Source of the DNA: Erysipelotrichaceae bacterium
GTDB lineage: Bacteria > Bacillota_I > Bacilli_A > Erysipelotrichales > Erysipelotrichaceae
Direction of reading: 5' to 3'
Assembly (NCBI GenBank): GCA_017454765.1
Contig: JAFTCJ010000008.1
Location: 1 to 49,179 of the forward strand
DNA: 49,179 nt
Shown: positions 35,233 to 43,388 of the stretch, in pieces
Layout of the letters: every line of letters begins with the position of its first letter
Numbering within the stretch: the stretch's first letter is position 1
Program-made: the position numbers and the translations under genes
The notes under the pieces: model-generated
Told to the model about the DNA's origin: nothing
Databases searched by the model: none
What the model saw: only the letters and a program-made list of their open reading frames with translations

Positions 35233-35610
35233 ATGAGAATTGGCAATGTAGGTATTTTTGTCAAAGATCTGGAAGCTGCAAGAAAGTTCTTTGAACAATA
35301 CTTTGATGCAAAAGTCCTGGCTGAGTACAATGAAGAAAAGAATCATTATTATTCATATATCATGGGCTTTGCGGAAGGGTGTAAACTGGAACTCATGACA
35401 AAACCTGAGATCGTGGATCAGCCAAAAGACAAGAATCGCACAGGGTATGCTCACCTGTCGATGAAAGTTGATACGGCTGAACAGCTCTATGCTCTGATTG
35501 ACAGCTGGAAAGAGTTGGGGTATGAGATCCTCTATGAACCGGCTACGACAGGCGGCAAGGAAGTCAGAGCTGTCGCGTTCGAGGACAATGTTTTTGAGGT
35601 CAGTTACTAA
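35233..35610 (+). CDS. VOC/glyoxalase-fold protein
   Basis: A 125-residue vicinal-oxygen-chelate fold protein, beginning MRIGNVGIFVKDLEAARKFF and ending in the VRAVAFEDNVFEVSY strand. Candidate metal ligands are Glu in KLELM, His in GYAHLSM and Glu near the end. Lactoylglutathione-lyase-like proteins of this size act as isomerases, lyases or dioxygenases. It lies 15 nt after the DUF6273 gene with its own AAAGGAG site. Confidence 0.85.
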   Translation: MRIGNVGIFVKDLEAARKFFEQYFDAKVLAEYNEEKNHYYSYIMGFAEGCKLELMTKPEIVDQPKDKNRTGYAHLSMKVDTAEQLYALIDSWKELGYEILYEPATTGGKEVRAVAFEDNVFEVSY

Positions 35611-35652
35611 TATTCATTAATAATAATCAAAATAAGGAATTAAGGAGGAAAC

Positions 35653-36471
35653 ATGAAAAAACTTTTATTAGCCTTATTAGCACTGCTGATGGTCCTGACT
35701 TTGGCCGGCTGCGGTTCGAAGGAAGAGACACCTGCTGAAGAAGAACCCAAAGACGAATATGATACAGTCATGGAACGTGGTTCCCTGATCGTCGGTGTAG
35801 AAGGTACATACTCACCTTACACATTCCACGGTGATGACGGCGAACTCACGGGCTTTGACATCGATCTGGCTAAAGCTATCGGCGAAAGAATGGGCATCGA
35901 GATCGAATTCGTTGAAGCTGAATGGGATTCACTGCTGGTTGCCGTTGATACCGGACGTCTTGATACCGTTATCAACGATGTTGGCATGACTGCAGAACGT
36001 ATGGAGAAATACGATTATGCCGGACCGGATCTTTATCACATTCAGAATATCTATGTCCTGAAAGACAACGATGATATTCATTCATATGAAGATCTTGACG
36101 GCAAGAGACTGGCTACAAATATTACCGGAGCCATGGTTCCTTTCTTTGAGAATCTGGGTGTTCAGATCGTTGGTATCTCAACTTCTGAAGAAGCTCAGAA
36201 CCTCTTACAGAGAGGTGACTGCGACTTCCTCTCAACTTATCCGGAAATGATGGAAGACTATTGGAAAGAGCATCCGGAAGCAAGAGAAAACACCAAGATC
36301 GCCTTCTCCCTGACAGATCACATTACGATGACGGGCATTCCGTTCCGCAAGGGCGAGACCAGGTTAAGAGATGCAGTAGAGGCTGTTCTGGAAGAAATGC
36401 GCCAGGATGGTACTTTAGGAGAGATCTCCATCAAGTGGTTTGGTGTAGATAATTCTGTTAAACCGGAATAA
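35653..36471 (+). CDS. Amino-acid ABC transporter substrate-binding lipoprotein
   Basis: A 272-residue SBP family 3 protein. Signal peptide MKKLLLALLALLMVLTLAGC ends in a lipobox (LAGC, lipid-modified Cys20), so it is anchored outside the membrane. The ligand-binding domain begins GSLIVGVEGTYSPYTF and contains the family signature GFDIDLAKAIGERMG. The ligand is probably a polar amino acid or derivative. First gene of the importer set, with AAGGAGG 5 nt before the ATG. Confidence 0.94.
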   Translation: MKKLLLALLALLMVLTLAGCGSKEETPAEEEPKDEYDTVMERGSLIVGVEGTYSPYTFHGDDGELTGFDIDLAKAIGERMGIEIEFVEAEWDSLLVAVDTGRLDTVINDVGMTAERMEKYDYAGPDLYHIQNIYVLKDNDDIHSYEDLDGKRLATNITGAMVPFFENLGVQIVGISTSEEAQNLLQRGDCDFLSTYPEMMEDYWKEHPEARENTKIAFSLTDHITMTGIPFRKGETRLRDAVEAVLEEMRQDGTLGEISIKWFGVDNSVKPE

Positions 36472-36496
36472 ATGAACAAAATGGGGGGAAAGTTTC

Positions 36497-37219
36497 GTGT
36501 TTGTTATCAATGAACGACTGTGGCAAATTCTGATATCCTCATTGCCAAAACTTCTCATCCCTTTCCTGACAATTTCGTTAAAGATTACGGTACTGACATT
36601 CATTTTCGGTACCTTGCTTGCAATGCTAATCGCGATCGTGCAGATTGCGGAAGTTCCGATCCTGAAGCAGCTGGCGCGTGCATACATCTGGATCTTCAGA
36701 AGTACGCCGCTGCTGCTTCAGCTTTGGATCATTTTCTTCGGACTTCCGACCTTAGGCTTCAAATTTAGCGGTTTTACTGCAGCTGTCATAGCTTATTCTA
36801 TGAACGAGGCGGCTTATAACGCTGAGATCATCCGCTCGTCCATCCTGGCCGTGCCGGAGGGACAGATTGAAGCCGGATACATGGTCGGCATGAATTACTT
36901 CCAGATCATGACCAGAGTCGTACTGCCGCAGGCTGCACGTATTGCCTTCCCGCCGATGTTCAACTCTCTGATTGCGCTGGTAAAGGATACATCTCTGGCT
37001 TCCAGTGTCACTGTTATTGAGATGATGGCGGTTGCCAGGCAGATCGCAGCCCGTTACTACGAGCCGTTTGCGTTGTACTGTGAGACCGGATTGATCTATC
37101 TGGTCGTATGTACTCTGCTGACCAAGCTGCAGAGTTATCTGGAGGGCAGACTTGTCTGGAAGAGCACCGACAATCATCCTTCCATTACCAGCGGCAATAA
37201 AGCCCAGGAGGCAGCATAA
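36497..37219 (+). CDS. Amino-acid ABC transporter permease
   Basis: A 240-residue HisM/YecS-type permease. Five hydrophobic helices are visible, with the RAYIWIFRSTPLLLQL segment and the EAA coupling loop NEAAYNAEIIRSSILAVPEGQIEAG. It starts at GTG 36497 behind GGGGGGAAAG. It should form the homodimeric channel of the importer with the flanking binding protein and ATPase. Its stop shares a base with the ATPase start (TAATG). Confidence 0.93.
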   Translation: MFVINERLWQILISSLPKLLIPFLTISLKITVLTFIFGTLLAMLIAIVQIAEVPILKQLARAYIWIFRSTPLLLQLWIIFFGLPTLGFKFSGFTAAVIAYSMNEAAYNAEIIRSSILAVPEGQIEAGYMVGMNYFQIMTRVVLPQAARIAFPPMFNSLIALVKDTSLASSVTVIEMMAVARQIAARYYEPFALYCETGLIYLVVCTLLTKLQSYLEGRLVWKSTDNHPSITSGNKAQEAA

Positions 37220-37962
37220 TGCTCGGAGTAAGGAATCTGCATAAGAGCTTCGGTTCCAACGAAGTCCTAAAGGGAGTTGATTTTACCATCAACGACGGTG
37301 AAGTTGTTGCTGTGATCGGACCTTCCGGTTCAGGAAAGACGACTTTTTTGAGATGTCTTTCTTTCCTAGAGAAAGCCAACAGCGGAGAATACATCTTTGA
37401 CGACCTGGACAAGGACATAACGAAAATCACCAGAAAGGAAATCAAAGCTTTACGCATGAAGATGGGTTTCGTATTCCAGAACTTCAATCTGTTCAGGAAT
37501 ATGACGGCTATCAAGAATGTAACGGAAGGATTGACTGTTGTCCGCAAGATCCCTGAGGATCAGGCACGTGTCAAAGCTGAAACACTGTTGGACAAGGTCG
37601 GAATGCTCGATCATGCGAATTATTATCCTGATGAACTCTCCGGCGGACAGCAGCAACGTGCAGCGATAGCACGTGCGCTGGCAAACGATCCGGAAGTCGT
37701 CATGTTTGATGAACCGACGAGTGCACTGGACCCAGAACTGATCGGTGAAGTACTCAGCGTCATGACCAAACTGGCAGAAGAAGGAACCACAATGATCGTC
37801 GTGACTCATGAGATGAACTTTGCGGCAGATGTTGCCGACAGGATCGTATTCATGGAAAACGGACGTGTCGTGGAAGAGGGACCTTCCGAAGAAGTACTGA
37901 AGAATCCGAAAGAAGAAGCAACAAAACGATTCTTAAGAAGGATACTTGAACACGATGAGTGA
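37219..37962 (+). CDS. Amino-acid ABC transporter ATP-binding protein
   Basis: A 247-residue GlnQ/HisP-type ATPase. Walker A is GPSGSGKT, the signature LSGGQQQR, Walker B VVMFDEPTSALDPE and the switch His in VTHEM, so it should be active. It completes the binding protein-permease-ATPase set. The next gene begins inside its end (8-nt overlap). Confidence 0.96.
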   Translation: MLGVRNLHKSFGSNEVLKGVDFTINDGEVVAVIGPSGSGKTTFLRCLSFLEKANSGEYIFDDLDKDITKITRKEIKALRMKMGFVFQNFNLFRNMTAIKNVTEGLTVVRKIPEDQARVKAETLLDKVGMLDHANYYPDELSGGQQQRAAIARALANDPEVVMFDEPTSALDPELIGEVLSVMTKLAEEGTTMIVVTHEMNFAADVADRIVFMENGRVVEEGPSEEVLKNPKEEATKRFLRRILEHDE

Positions 37963-38722
37963 TATATCTGAAAAAAGAGTTGTAGTGATCACCGGCAGCG
38001 GCGGCGGGATCGGCTGTGCGACCGCCTACCGTTTCAGCAAGGCCGGCTACGAGGTCGTTCTTCTGGATATGGATCTTGAAGCCGCTGAAAAAACAGCCTC
38101 GAAGATTGGCGTCGGTGATGACCATTGTTTTCAGACAGATGTCTCATCACAGAATTCGATCAGAGAAACGATCGAATCGGTTTTATTAAAATTCGGGCAG
38201 ATCGACGCCCTGGTCAATGCGGCCGGTATACCGGGAAAATCGGCACGCTTTGAGAACTATCCTGTTGAAGTTGCAGAAAAGGTTCTCTGTGTCAACATCA
38301 TGGGTACACTTATGATGATGCAGGCAGTACTTCCTTCCATGCAGAAAAGAGGAGAAGGATCCATCGTCAATTTCGGTTCCGTGTCCGGACACAGGGGATA
38401 TCCGTATGAGAGTGCCTACGGTGCCAGCAAGGCTGCAGTCATCGAACTGACAAAGACTGCCGCCAATGAAAATGGCTGTAATGGTGTTCGCATCAATTCA
38501 GTGTCTCCCGGATGGGTGGACACCAACATGATGAAACAGACCATCAACGGATATAAGGATGTCGGATGTGAATGCACTTATGACAATGTCAGGCTGGGGC
38601 CGATGAAAAGACCGGCAGATCCAAGAGAGATCGCTGATGTTGTATTCTTCCTATGTTCAAAAGAAGCATCGTATATCAATGGTTCAGATATCGTTATTGA
38701 CGGAGGAAAGATCACCGAATAA
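37955..38722 (+). CDS. Short-chain dehydrogenase/reductase
   Basis: A 255-residue classical SDR. It has the NAD(P)-binding TGSGGGIG, VNAAGIPG, the catalytic Ser in NFGSVSG and the YGASK catalytic pair. An acidic residue in LLDMDLE after beta-2 suggests NAD(H) preference. I choose ATG 37955, which overlaps the end of the ABC ATPase gene; an upstream TTG adds three residues. In context it may oxidise the compound imported by the ABC system or a polyol linked to the divergent kinase. Confidence 0.92.
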   Translation: MSDISEKRVVVITGSGGGIGCATAYRFSKAGYEVVLLDMDLEAAEKTASKIGVGDDHCFQTDVSSQNSIRETIESVLLKFGQIDALVNAAGIPGKSARFENYPVEVAEKVLCVNIMGTLMMMQAVLPSMQKRGEGSIVNFGSVSGHRGYPYESAYGASKAAVIELTKTAANENGCNGVRINSVSPGWVDTNMMKQTINGYKDVGCECTYDNVRLGPMKRPADPREIADVVFFLCSKEASYINGSDIVIDGGKITE

Positions 38723-38735
38723 GAAGTTTACGATC

Positions 38736-38765
38736 AAAAAGCGGTTCATATTTGAACCGCTTTTT
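38736..38765. terminator. Bidirectional terminator
   Basis: A perfect 13-pair stem (38736-38748 with 38753-38765), TATT loop, A run on the left and T run on the right. It serves both the SDR gene cluster and the convergent aminotransferase gene. Confidence 0.9.
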
Positions 38766-39917
38766 TTATTTCACAAGTTTTCTGATATTCCGTACTGCTT
38801 TCCGGATGTTTTTCATTGAGGTGGCCAGATTGATCCGGACCCAGCTTTCGTATCCTTTTGCAAATGTGCCTCCGTCATTCACCAGCAGTCCGCATTCTTT
38901 CTTCAGGACTTCGGCTGCATTTTTCTTTTTTGCGTATTTTCCCAGATTCAGGAAAAGAAGATAAGATCCTTCCAGACTCGTCATCTCCATGTCACTGCCC
39001 AGCTGATCGGCAAAGTAGTGATAGTTTTCAAATATCACATTATTGACACAGTCGAGCCACTCTTCCCCATAGAGGTAATTGTAGTAAGTCGGCAAGGCGT
39101 TGAAGGCATTGACCGATCCGGAGTGATGCTTTCTCTGACACTCGATGAATTTCTTCCTGAGTCTCTGATTGGGAATGATCACATGGCTGTGAGAGAAGAC
39201 GGCCAGCGAGAAGGATTTGGAGGCAGCAACGATCGAGATGATGTTGTTTCTGTATTTTTTCAAAGCCAGGGCAGGGATGAATTCCTGATCGGGCATGATG
39301 ATGTCAGAATGAACTTCATCGGAGCAGATCAGCACATGATATTTCTGACACAGATCGAAGAGTTCTTCCAGTTCACCTTTCTTGAAGACCCTGCCGACAG
39401 GATTGTGCGGTGAGCACAGCATCATCATTTTCACTTTCCCGCTTCTGAGCTTTCTTTCGATGTCTTTATAGTCGAATGTGAAGTAGCCGTCATTGTTGAT
39501 CATTTTTGACTCATAGACTTTTCTTCCGCATTCTTCGATCGTGGCCTTGAAAGGAGGATAGAGCGGTGTGCAGATCAGGATGCCGTCTTTTTCTTCCGTG
39601 AAGGAATAGATGATCTGATACATGGCATCGACGGCGCCTTTTGTGAAGCGGATCCACTCCTGTTTGTATGTGACATTGTTTCTTCTCTGATGCCAGCCGA
39701 TGAAGACTTTGTAGTAGTCTTCGGGCAGGTTGGCATAGCCGTAGTCGCCTTTTTCAATGAATGATTTCAGTGCCTCGATGACTCTTTCATCATCTTTGAA
39801 ATCCATGTCGGCGATCCACATCGGCAGGCACTTTTCCTTTCTGCCTCTCTGCCACTTGACGGAATTGCCTTTGTCTCTTGAAATGTAATACGTTTCTGTA
39901 AATGTCTGATTATTCAT
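38766..39917 (-). CDS. MalY/PatB-type PLP C-S lyase/aminotransferase
   Basis: A 383-residue fold-type I PLP enzyme of the MalY/PatB group, which includes cystathionine beta-lyases. Visible are NSVKWQRGRKE near the start, FTKGAVDAMYQ, CSPHNPVGRVF, CSDEVHSDII (PLP ring Asp) and the Schiff-base Lys in AASKSFSLA. The frame has ATGs at 39938 and 39932. I prefer 39917 because AAGG lies 7 nt upstream and TATAAT (39942-39937) is only a short distance further. Its -10 box overlaps that of the divergent DUF5131 gene. Confidence 0.88.
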   Translation of the reverse strand: MNNQTFTETYYISRDKGNSVKWQRGRKEKCLPMWIADMDFKDDERVIEALKSFIEKGDYGYANLPEDYYKVFIGWHQRRNNVTYKQEWIRFTKGAVDAMYQIIYSFTEEKDGILICTPLYPPFKATIEECGRKVYESKMINNDGYFTFDYKDIERKLRSGKVKMMMLCSPHNPVGRVFKKGELEELFDLCQKYHVLICSDEVHSDIIMPDQEFIPALALKKYRNNIISIVAASKSFSLAVFSHSHVIIPNQRLRKKFIECQRKHHSGSVNAFNALPTYYNYLYGEEWLDCVNNVIFENYHYFADQLGSDMEMTSLEGSYLLFLNLGKYAKKKNAAEVLKKECGLLVNDGGTFAKGYESWVRINLATSMKNIRKAVRNIRKLVK

Positions 39918-39936
39918 ATTGTTTACCTTCATTACC

Positions 39937-39942
39937 ATTATA
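39937..39942 (-). promoter_or_regulatory. -10 box of the MalY/PatB gene, overlapping the opposite -10
   Basis: TATAAT on the minus strand shares bases 39941-39942 with the plus-strand TAGAAT (39941-39946). Confidence 0.55.
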
Positions 39943-39946
39943 GAAT
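39941..39946 (+). promoter_or_regulatory. -10 box of a leaderless promoter (DUF5131)
   Basis: TAGAAT ends 6 nt before ATG 39953, with no Shine-Dalgarno sequence. Confidence 0.55.
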
Positions 39947-39952
39947 ATAGAT

Positions 39953-40660
39953 ATGGAAGTCACATACAACTGCTGGCACGGCTGTCATAAAAAATCGGAA
40001 GGATGCATGCATTGCTATGTCTATCGCAGAGATGAATCGATCGGGAAAGATGCGGGTCAGGTCTATAAGACACGCAGTTTCGATCTGCCGGTGAGAAGAG
40101 ACAGAAACGGTGAATACAAGTATCCTTCGGGCACGGAATTCATGCTGTGTTTTTCATCTGACTTCTTTATTGAAGAAGCCGATGAATGGAGAAAAGATGT
40201 GCTTTCCATGATTAAAGAGAGAAGTGACTGCAGTTTTTTCTGTATCACAAAAAGGCCTGAAAGGATCGCTTTCTGTATCGAGAACCTCAGGGACTATCCC
40301 AATCTGGTCATCGCCTGTACGATGGAGAACCAGAAGCGTTTTGATGAGAGGTGTCCGATCTATCTGGGTCTGGATCTTGTCAGCAGACAGATCATGATCG
40401 AGCCGATGCTGGAAAGGATAGACATGAGCAGATACATCGATCAGATCGATCTGGTCGCCTGCGGCGGAGAGACGGGAAAGGATTCCCGGATCCTGGATTT
40501 TGAATGGGTGAAGGATATCCGGGAACAGTGCAGAAAAAGAAAAGCCGGCTTCTATTTTCATCAGACCGGCGATAAGATCCTCGTTGACGGGAAACTGTAT
40601 CACATTCCTCGCAGGTATCAGCACTCCCAGGCCAGGAAGGCTTTTAAAGATCAGTACTGA
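39953..40660 (+). CDS. DUF5131 (phage Gp37/Gp68-like) protein
   Basis: A 235-residue DUF5131 protein. It opens with NCWHGCHKKSEGCMHCYV, a Cys cluster like the radical-SAM cluster loop, then EFMLCFSSDFFIE and FFCITKRPERI, and ends with GEKIL-like and PRRYQ segments. Relatives occur in phages (Gp37/Gp68) and bacteria and are predicted radical-SAM-like, but no reaction is known. No other phage gene is near. Leaderless start. It converges on and overlaps the DJ-1 gene by 10 bp. Confidence 0.85.
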   Translation: MEVTYNCWHGCHKKSEGCMHCYVYRRDESIGKDAGQVYKTRSFDLPVRRDRNGEYKYPSGTEFMLCFSSDFFIEEADEWRKDVLSMIKERSDCSFFCITKRPERIAFCIENLRDYPNLVIACTMENQKRFDERCPIYLGLDLVSRQIMIEPMLERIDMSRYIDQIDLVACGGETGKDSRILDFEWVKDIREQCRKRKAGFYFHQTGDKILVDGKLYHIPRRYQHSQARKAFKDQY

Positions 40661-41178
40661 ACCTTGCTTAGGACTTCTTCTGCTTTTTCTTCATTCAGCA
40701 GCGCTGAAATGATGAGATATGAGAATTCAAAGGCCGCTCCCAGTCCTTTGCCGGTAATGAAACGTCCGTCTCTGACGGCTTTTTCTTTGACCGGAGTCAG
40801 ATCTCCCTCAAAGCCGGGGTAGCAGATGAACTTCCTGTCATTGAGCAGTCCCTTGTGGATCAGGATGGAAGGGGCGGCACAGATGGCGGCGATGTATTTG
40901 TCTTTGGCAACGAAATCATTGATCAGATCCTGTACGCGCTGGTCGTTTTCCAGATTCGTCGTTCCGGGCATGCCTCCGGGCAGGATCAGACAGTCATAGT
41001 CATCCCCGTTGATCTCATCAAGAAGCCTGTTGGCTTTGAAGGTGACTTTGTGTGAGGAGACGATCTCGGGCGTGAATCCGACCAGATCGGTTTCGATGCC
41101 GGCACGGTAGAGCAGGTCATAGGTAACAAGTGCTTCGCATTCTTCCAGTCCGTTATTGACGATGATCATTGTTTTCAT
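40651..41178 (-). CDS. DJ-1/PfpI family protein
   Basis: A 175-residue DJ-1/PfpI-superfamily protein of the YajL/DJ-1 subtype. The nucleophile elbow is AAICAAPSIL with the reactive Cys, preceded by LILPGGMPGT; the acidic partner is Glu in NGLEECE. Members act as glyoxalases/deglycases or redox chaperones. AGAGG precedes ATG 41178. The end overlaps the DUF5131 gene on the other strand. Confidence 0.9.
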   Translation of the reverse strand: MKTMIIVNNGLEECEALVTYDLLYRAGIETDLVGFTPEIVSSHKVTFKANRLLDEINGDDYDCLILPGGMPGTTNLENDQRVQDLINDFVAKDKYIAAICAAPSILIHKGLLNDRKFICYPGFEGDLTPVKEKAVRDGRFITGKGLGAAFEFSYLIISALLNEEKAEEVLSKVQY

Positions 41179-41219
41179 ATCTCTTTACCTCTCGTTTCCA
41201 TTATATTTCAATTTTGTTG

Positions 41220-41225
41220 TAGAAT
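41220..41225 (+). promoter_or_regulatory. -10 box of a leaderless promoter (PTS-like gene)
   Basis: TAGAAT ends 6 nt before ATG 41232, with no Shine-Dalgarno sequence. Confidence 0.58.
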
Positions 41226-41231
41226 GATTAT

Positions 41232-42758
41232 ATGAAACGTGTGATGAACCTTTATGAAAGCTGCAAAACGCCGATCAGGGTCGCTTATTTCGGATTTATC
41301 CTGGTGGCGATCGGTTTTCTGATTCAGAACGAAAGCGTCAATGTTTTCTATACGTTCCGTTCCTCCATCATATTGTTCCTGGGTGAACTGTGTCTGAGGA
41401 TCGGTGAGCTGACGATCATGAACCTGCCGCTGATCTTCATGATGAATATCGTATGCAAGAAGGCGAACAATGCTTCGCCGGTCGTCATGTCGCTGGTAGG
41501 TTATTTTACGTTCATCGTCACGACGATGCTGTTTTCAACGCAGAATCTCAATGCCCAGGCTTATTCGACGGGTTTCGGCATCAATTCGATCTTCAATCAG
41601 CCCTCAGGCACCAGGCTTCCTCTGGAGACAGGTCTGATCGGTTCTTTCCTGGTTGCCTATGCGACCAGAGTGGCTTTCATATTCTCCAGACACAGAGGCA
41701 GCTATTCTCTGACCAATATCTTTGCCAGAGATACTTCAGGCATCATCTATAACTTTGTCTTCTGCTTCATCCTGGGTCTGATCGTGGCTTATGCCTTCCC
41801 GTTTGCCTATGTCTATCTGCAAAGGGCGATCGCATTCATCTCTGCCGACCTGCTGGATCCGATGCGGATCGGTCTTTATTCGATCCTGGACCGCATCCTT
41901 TCGATACTGGGATTAGGCAATATCATCCGTTATCCGTTCTGGTATACTTCTTTGGGCGGATCGTTCTCCAACACCGTTACCGGCCAGAGCATCCTTGGCG
42001 ATGTGAACATCTGGTCTTATCTCAAGGATTCCAATGCTTCCTATATCGGTGCCGGAAGATTCATCACGCCGTATTACATCATCAACCTCTTCATCATGCC
42101 GGCGTTCTATCTGGGAACTCTGTTCTCGATGAGCGACCGCAATGACAGAAGTCTTTTAAGTGCCGAATTCATTTTTGCGATCCTGCTGTCCATCGCGGCC
42201 GGCAATCCTTTGCCGACGGAGCTGCTGATGCTGATGACATCGCCGAGCCTGCTGCTGGCGTATCTGCTGCTGATCGGCATCTGCTCGGGCGTACTGGTCA
42301 ATTTTGAAGCGTTCTTGGGTTTCTCCAGCAAGATCAGCAATACCGTGATCGCCATGCCGGGAAGCTTTGCCGATTTCATCATCAATATCCGTAACGCATC
42401 ATTGCTTCCGTCCATCCGCACGATCCTGATCGTCGGTGCGGCTGCTTTTGTGATCATGCTGCTGTACACGATGTTCTATTACCGTTTCCTGGCCTTTGAC
42501 TTTGTCAGGACCGGCAACGGCGAAAGCCTCATCAGGGACATCATGGAGATCGCCGGCGGCAAGGACAATATCATCACGGCCGGATCGGGTCTGTTCAAGC
42601 TGAATGTCTATATCAGGGATCCGGAAAAGATATCGGTTGAGAAGGTCCAGGATATCGGTGTCAGGAAGGTCGTGGAGACACGAAACGGTCTGACGTTTGA
42701 ACTTGGAACTTCCTGCTACGCGATCGCGAGAAGGATAAACAGAAGATTGATCCGCTGA
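41232..42758 (+). CDS. Degenerate PTS EIICB-like membrane protein
   Basis: A 508-residue protein with the layout of a glucose-type PTS EIIC membrane domain (about residues 1-420) fused to an EIIB-like domain (about 433-508). The EIIB fold reads IMEIAGGKDNI, then NVYIRDPEKIS and IGVRKVVETRNG. But the DACITRLR phosphorylation motif reads AGSGLFKLN, with Gly453 where the phospho-Cys should be, and the EIIC sugar motif GITEP reads GNPLPTE (324-330). It should therefore not accept phosphate and may not bind sugar normally. A sensor, scaffold or facilitator role is possible. Leaderless start. No partner PTS genes adjoin it. Confidence 0.75.
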   Translation: MKRVMNLYESCKTPIRVAYFGFILVAIGFLIQNESVNVFYTFRSSIILFLGELCLRIGELTIMNLPLIFMMNIVCKKANNASPVVMSLVGYFTFIVTTMLFSTQNLNAQAYSTGFGINSIFNQPSGTRLPLETGLIGSFLVAYATRVAFIFSRHRGSYSLTNIFARDTSGIIYNFVFCFILGLIVAYAFPFAYVYLQRAIAFISADLLDPMRIGLYSILDRILSILGLGNIIRYPFWYTSLGGSFSNTVTGQSILGDVNIWSYLKDSNASYIGAGRFITPYYIINLFIMPAFYLGTLFSMSDRNDRSLLSAEFIFAILLSIAAGNPLPTELLMLMTSPSLLLAYLLLIGICSGVLVNFEAFLGFSSKISNTVIAMPGSFADFIINIRNASLLPSIRTILIVGAAAFVIMLLYTMFYYRFLAFDFVRTGNGESLIRDIMEIAGGKDNIITAGSGLFKLNVYIRDPEKISVEKVQDIGVRKVVETRNGLTFELGTSCYAIARRINRRLIR

Positions 42759-42772
42759 GGATCTTTTCTTTT
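42749..42772 (+). terminator. Weak hairpin after the PTS-like gene
   Basis: GATCC pairs with GGATC around a 5-nt loop, followed by TTTTCTTTT. The stem is short, so strength is uncertain. The stop codon lies in the loop. Confidence 0.45.
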
Positions 42773-42806
42773 GGCGGATGAAAGTGTTTTTCAGAAAAAC
42801 TTGCGA

Positions 42807-42836
42807 TTGACATTTAATCCGTGTTTGGCATAAAAT
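42807..42836 (+). promoter_or_regulatory. rpmH promoter
   Basis: Consensus TTGACA (42807-42812), 18-bp spacer, TAAAAT (42831-42836). It is the only perfect -35 hexamer I found paired with a -10 here, fitting a highly expressed gene. Confidence 0.82.
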
Positions 42837-42865
42837 TGAATAGTATTTGAGGAAAGGTGGCTTAT

Positions 42866-43006
42866 ATGGCAGCAAAAAGAACGTATCAACCAAGCAAAAG
42901 AAAACGCCAGAATGTCCATGGTTTCAGAGCCAGAATGAAGACAGTCGGCGGACGTAAGGTATTAGCCAGACGTCGTGCAAAGGGAAGAAAGGTATTATCC
43001 GATTAA
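42866..43006 (+). CDS. rpmH: 50S ribosomal protein L34
   Basis: A 46-residue L34. It contains the invariant [11 protein letters not shown] start, HGFRARM and the basic end [16 protein letters not shown]. Two residues (Ala-Ala) are inserted after the initiator Met compared with the usual MKRTYQP. GGAAAGGTGG lies just before ATG 42866. First gene of the conserved order rpmH-rnpA-yidC-jag that usually lies beside dnaA and oriC. Confidence 0.97.
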   Translation: MAAKRTYQPSKRKRQNVHGFRARMKTVGGRKVLARRRAKGRKVLSD

Positions 43007-43033
43007 AGTCACTCAGGTGGCTTTTAATTTATT

Positions 43034-43363
43034 ATGCAGAAACAGTACCGCGTCAGGAAAAACGAAGAATTCTCAAAGATCATTTCCGAGAAGCACTCAG
43101 TCGCCAGTGCGGGTTTTGTCGTTTACTTTTCTGACAGGAAGGAAGAACACGCGAGAGTGGGGATCTCGGTCTCCAAAAAGCTGGGTGATGCGGTAGAAAG
43201 AAACAGGATCAAAAGGCAGGTCAGGGAAATGGTTAAGGCCGTTACAGACTTTGAAGCCTGCGGCAAAGATCTGATCATCATCGTACGGAAACCTTATCTG
43301 GAAAGGCCGTTTTCCGAGAATAAAAAAGATTTGGAAACAGCGATCAAAAAGGCTATAATATAA
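43034..43363 (+). CDS. rnpA: Ribonuclease P protein component
   Basis: A 109-residue RnpA, the protein subunit that helps RNase P RNA cut the 5' leader off precursor tRNAs. The family signature is VERNRIKRQVREM (RNR motif, about residues 54-66), with GISVSKKLG just before. It follows rpmH by 27 nt. The nearest ribosome-binding sequence (AGGTGG, 43015-43020) is unusually far from the ATG (13 nt). Confidence 0.95.
   Translation: MQKQYRVRKNEEFSKIISEKHSVASAGFVVYFSDRKEEHARVGISVSKKLGDAVERNRIKRQVREMVKAVTDFEACGKDLIIIVRKPYLERPFSENKKDLETAIKKAII
43331..43359 (+). promoter_or_regulatory. Candidate internal promoter for yidC-jag
   Basis: TTGGAA (43331-43336), 17-bp spacer, TATAAT (43354-43359), inside the 3' end of rnpA. 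Confidence 0.5.
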
Positions 43364-43388
43364 CAGTATGAATAATAAGGAGTGTTCT

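Noticed and set aside
39953..40660. Phage remnant, because of DUF5131
   Set aside because: No other phage-like gene or attachment-site repeat is near; flanking genes are ordinary chromosomal genes.
42759..42865. Possible oriC next to rpmH
   Set aside because: No cluster of DnaA boxes and no dnaA gene; the gap holds a hairpin and a consensus promoter only.
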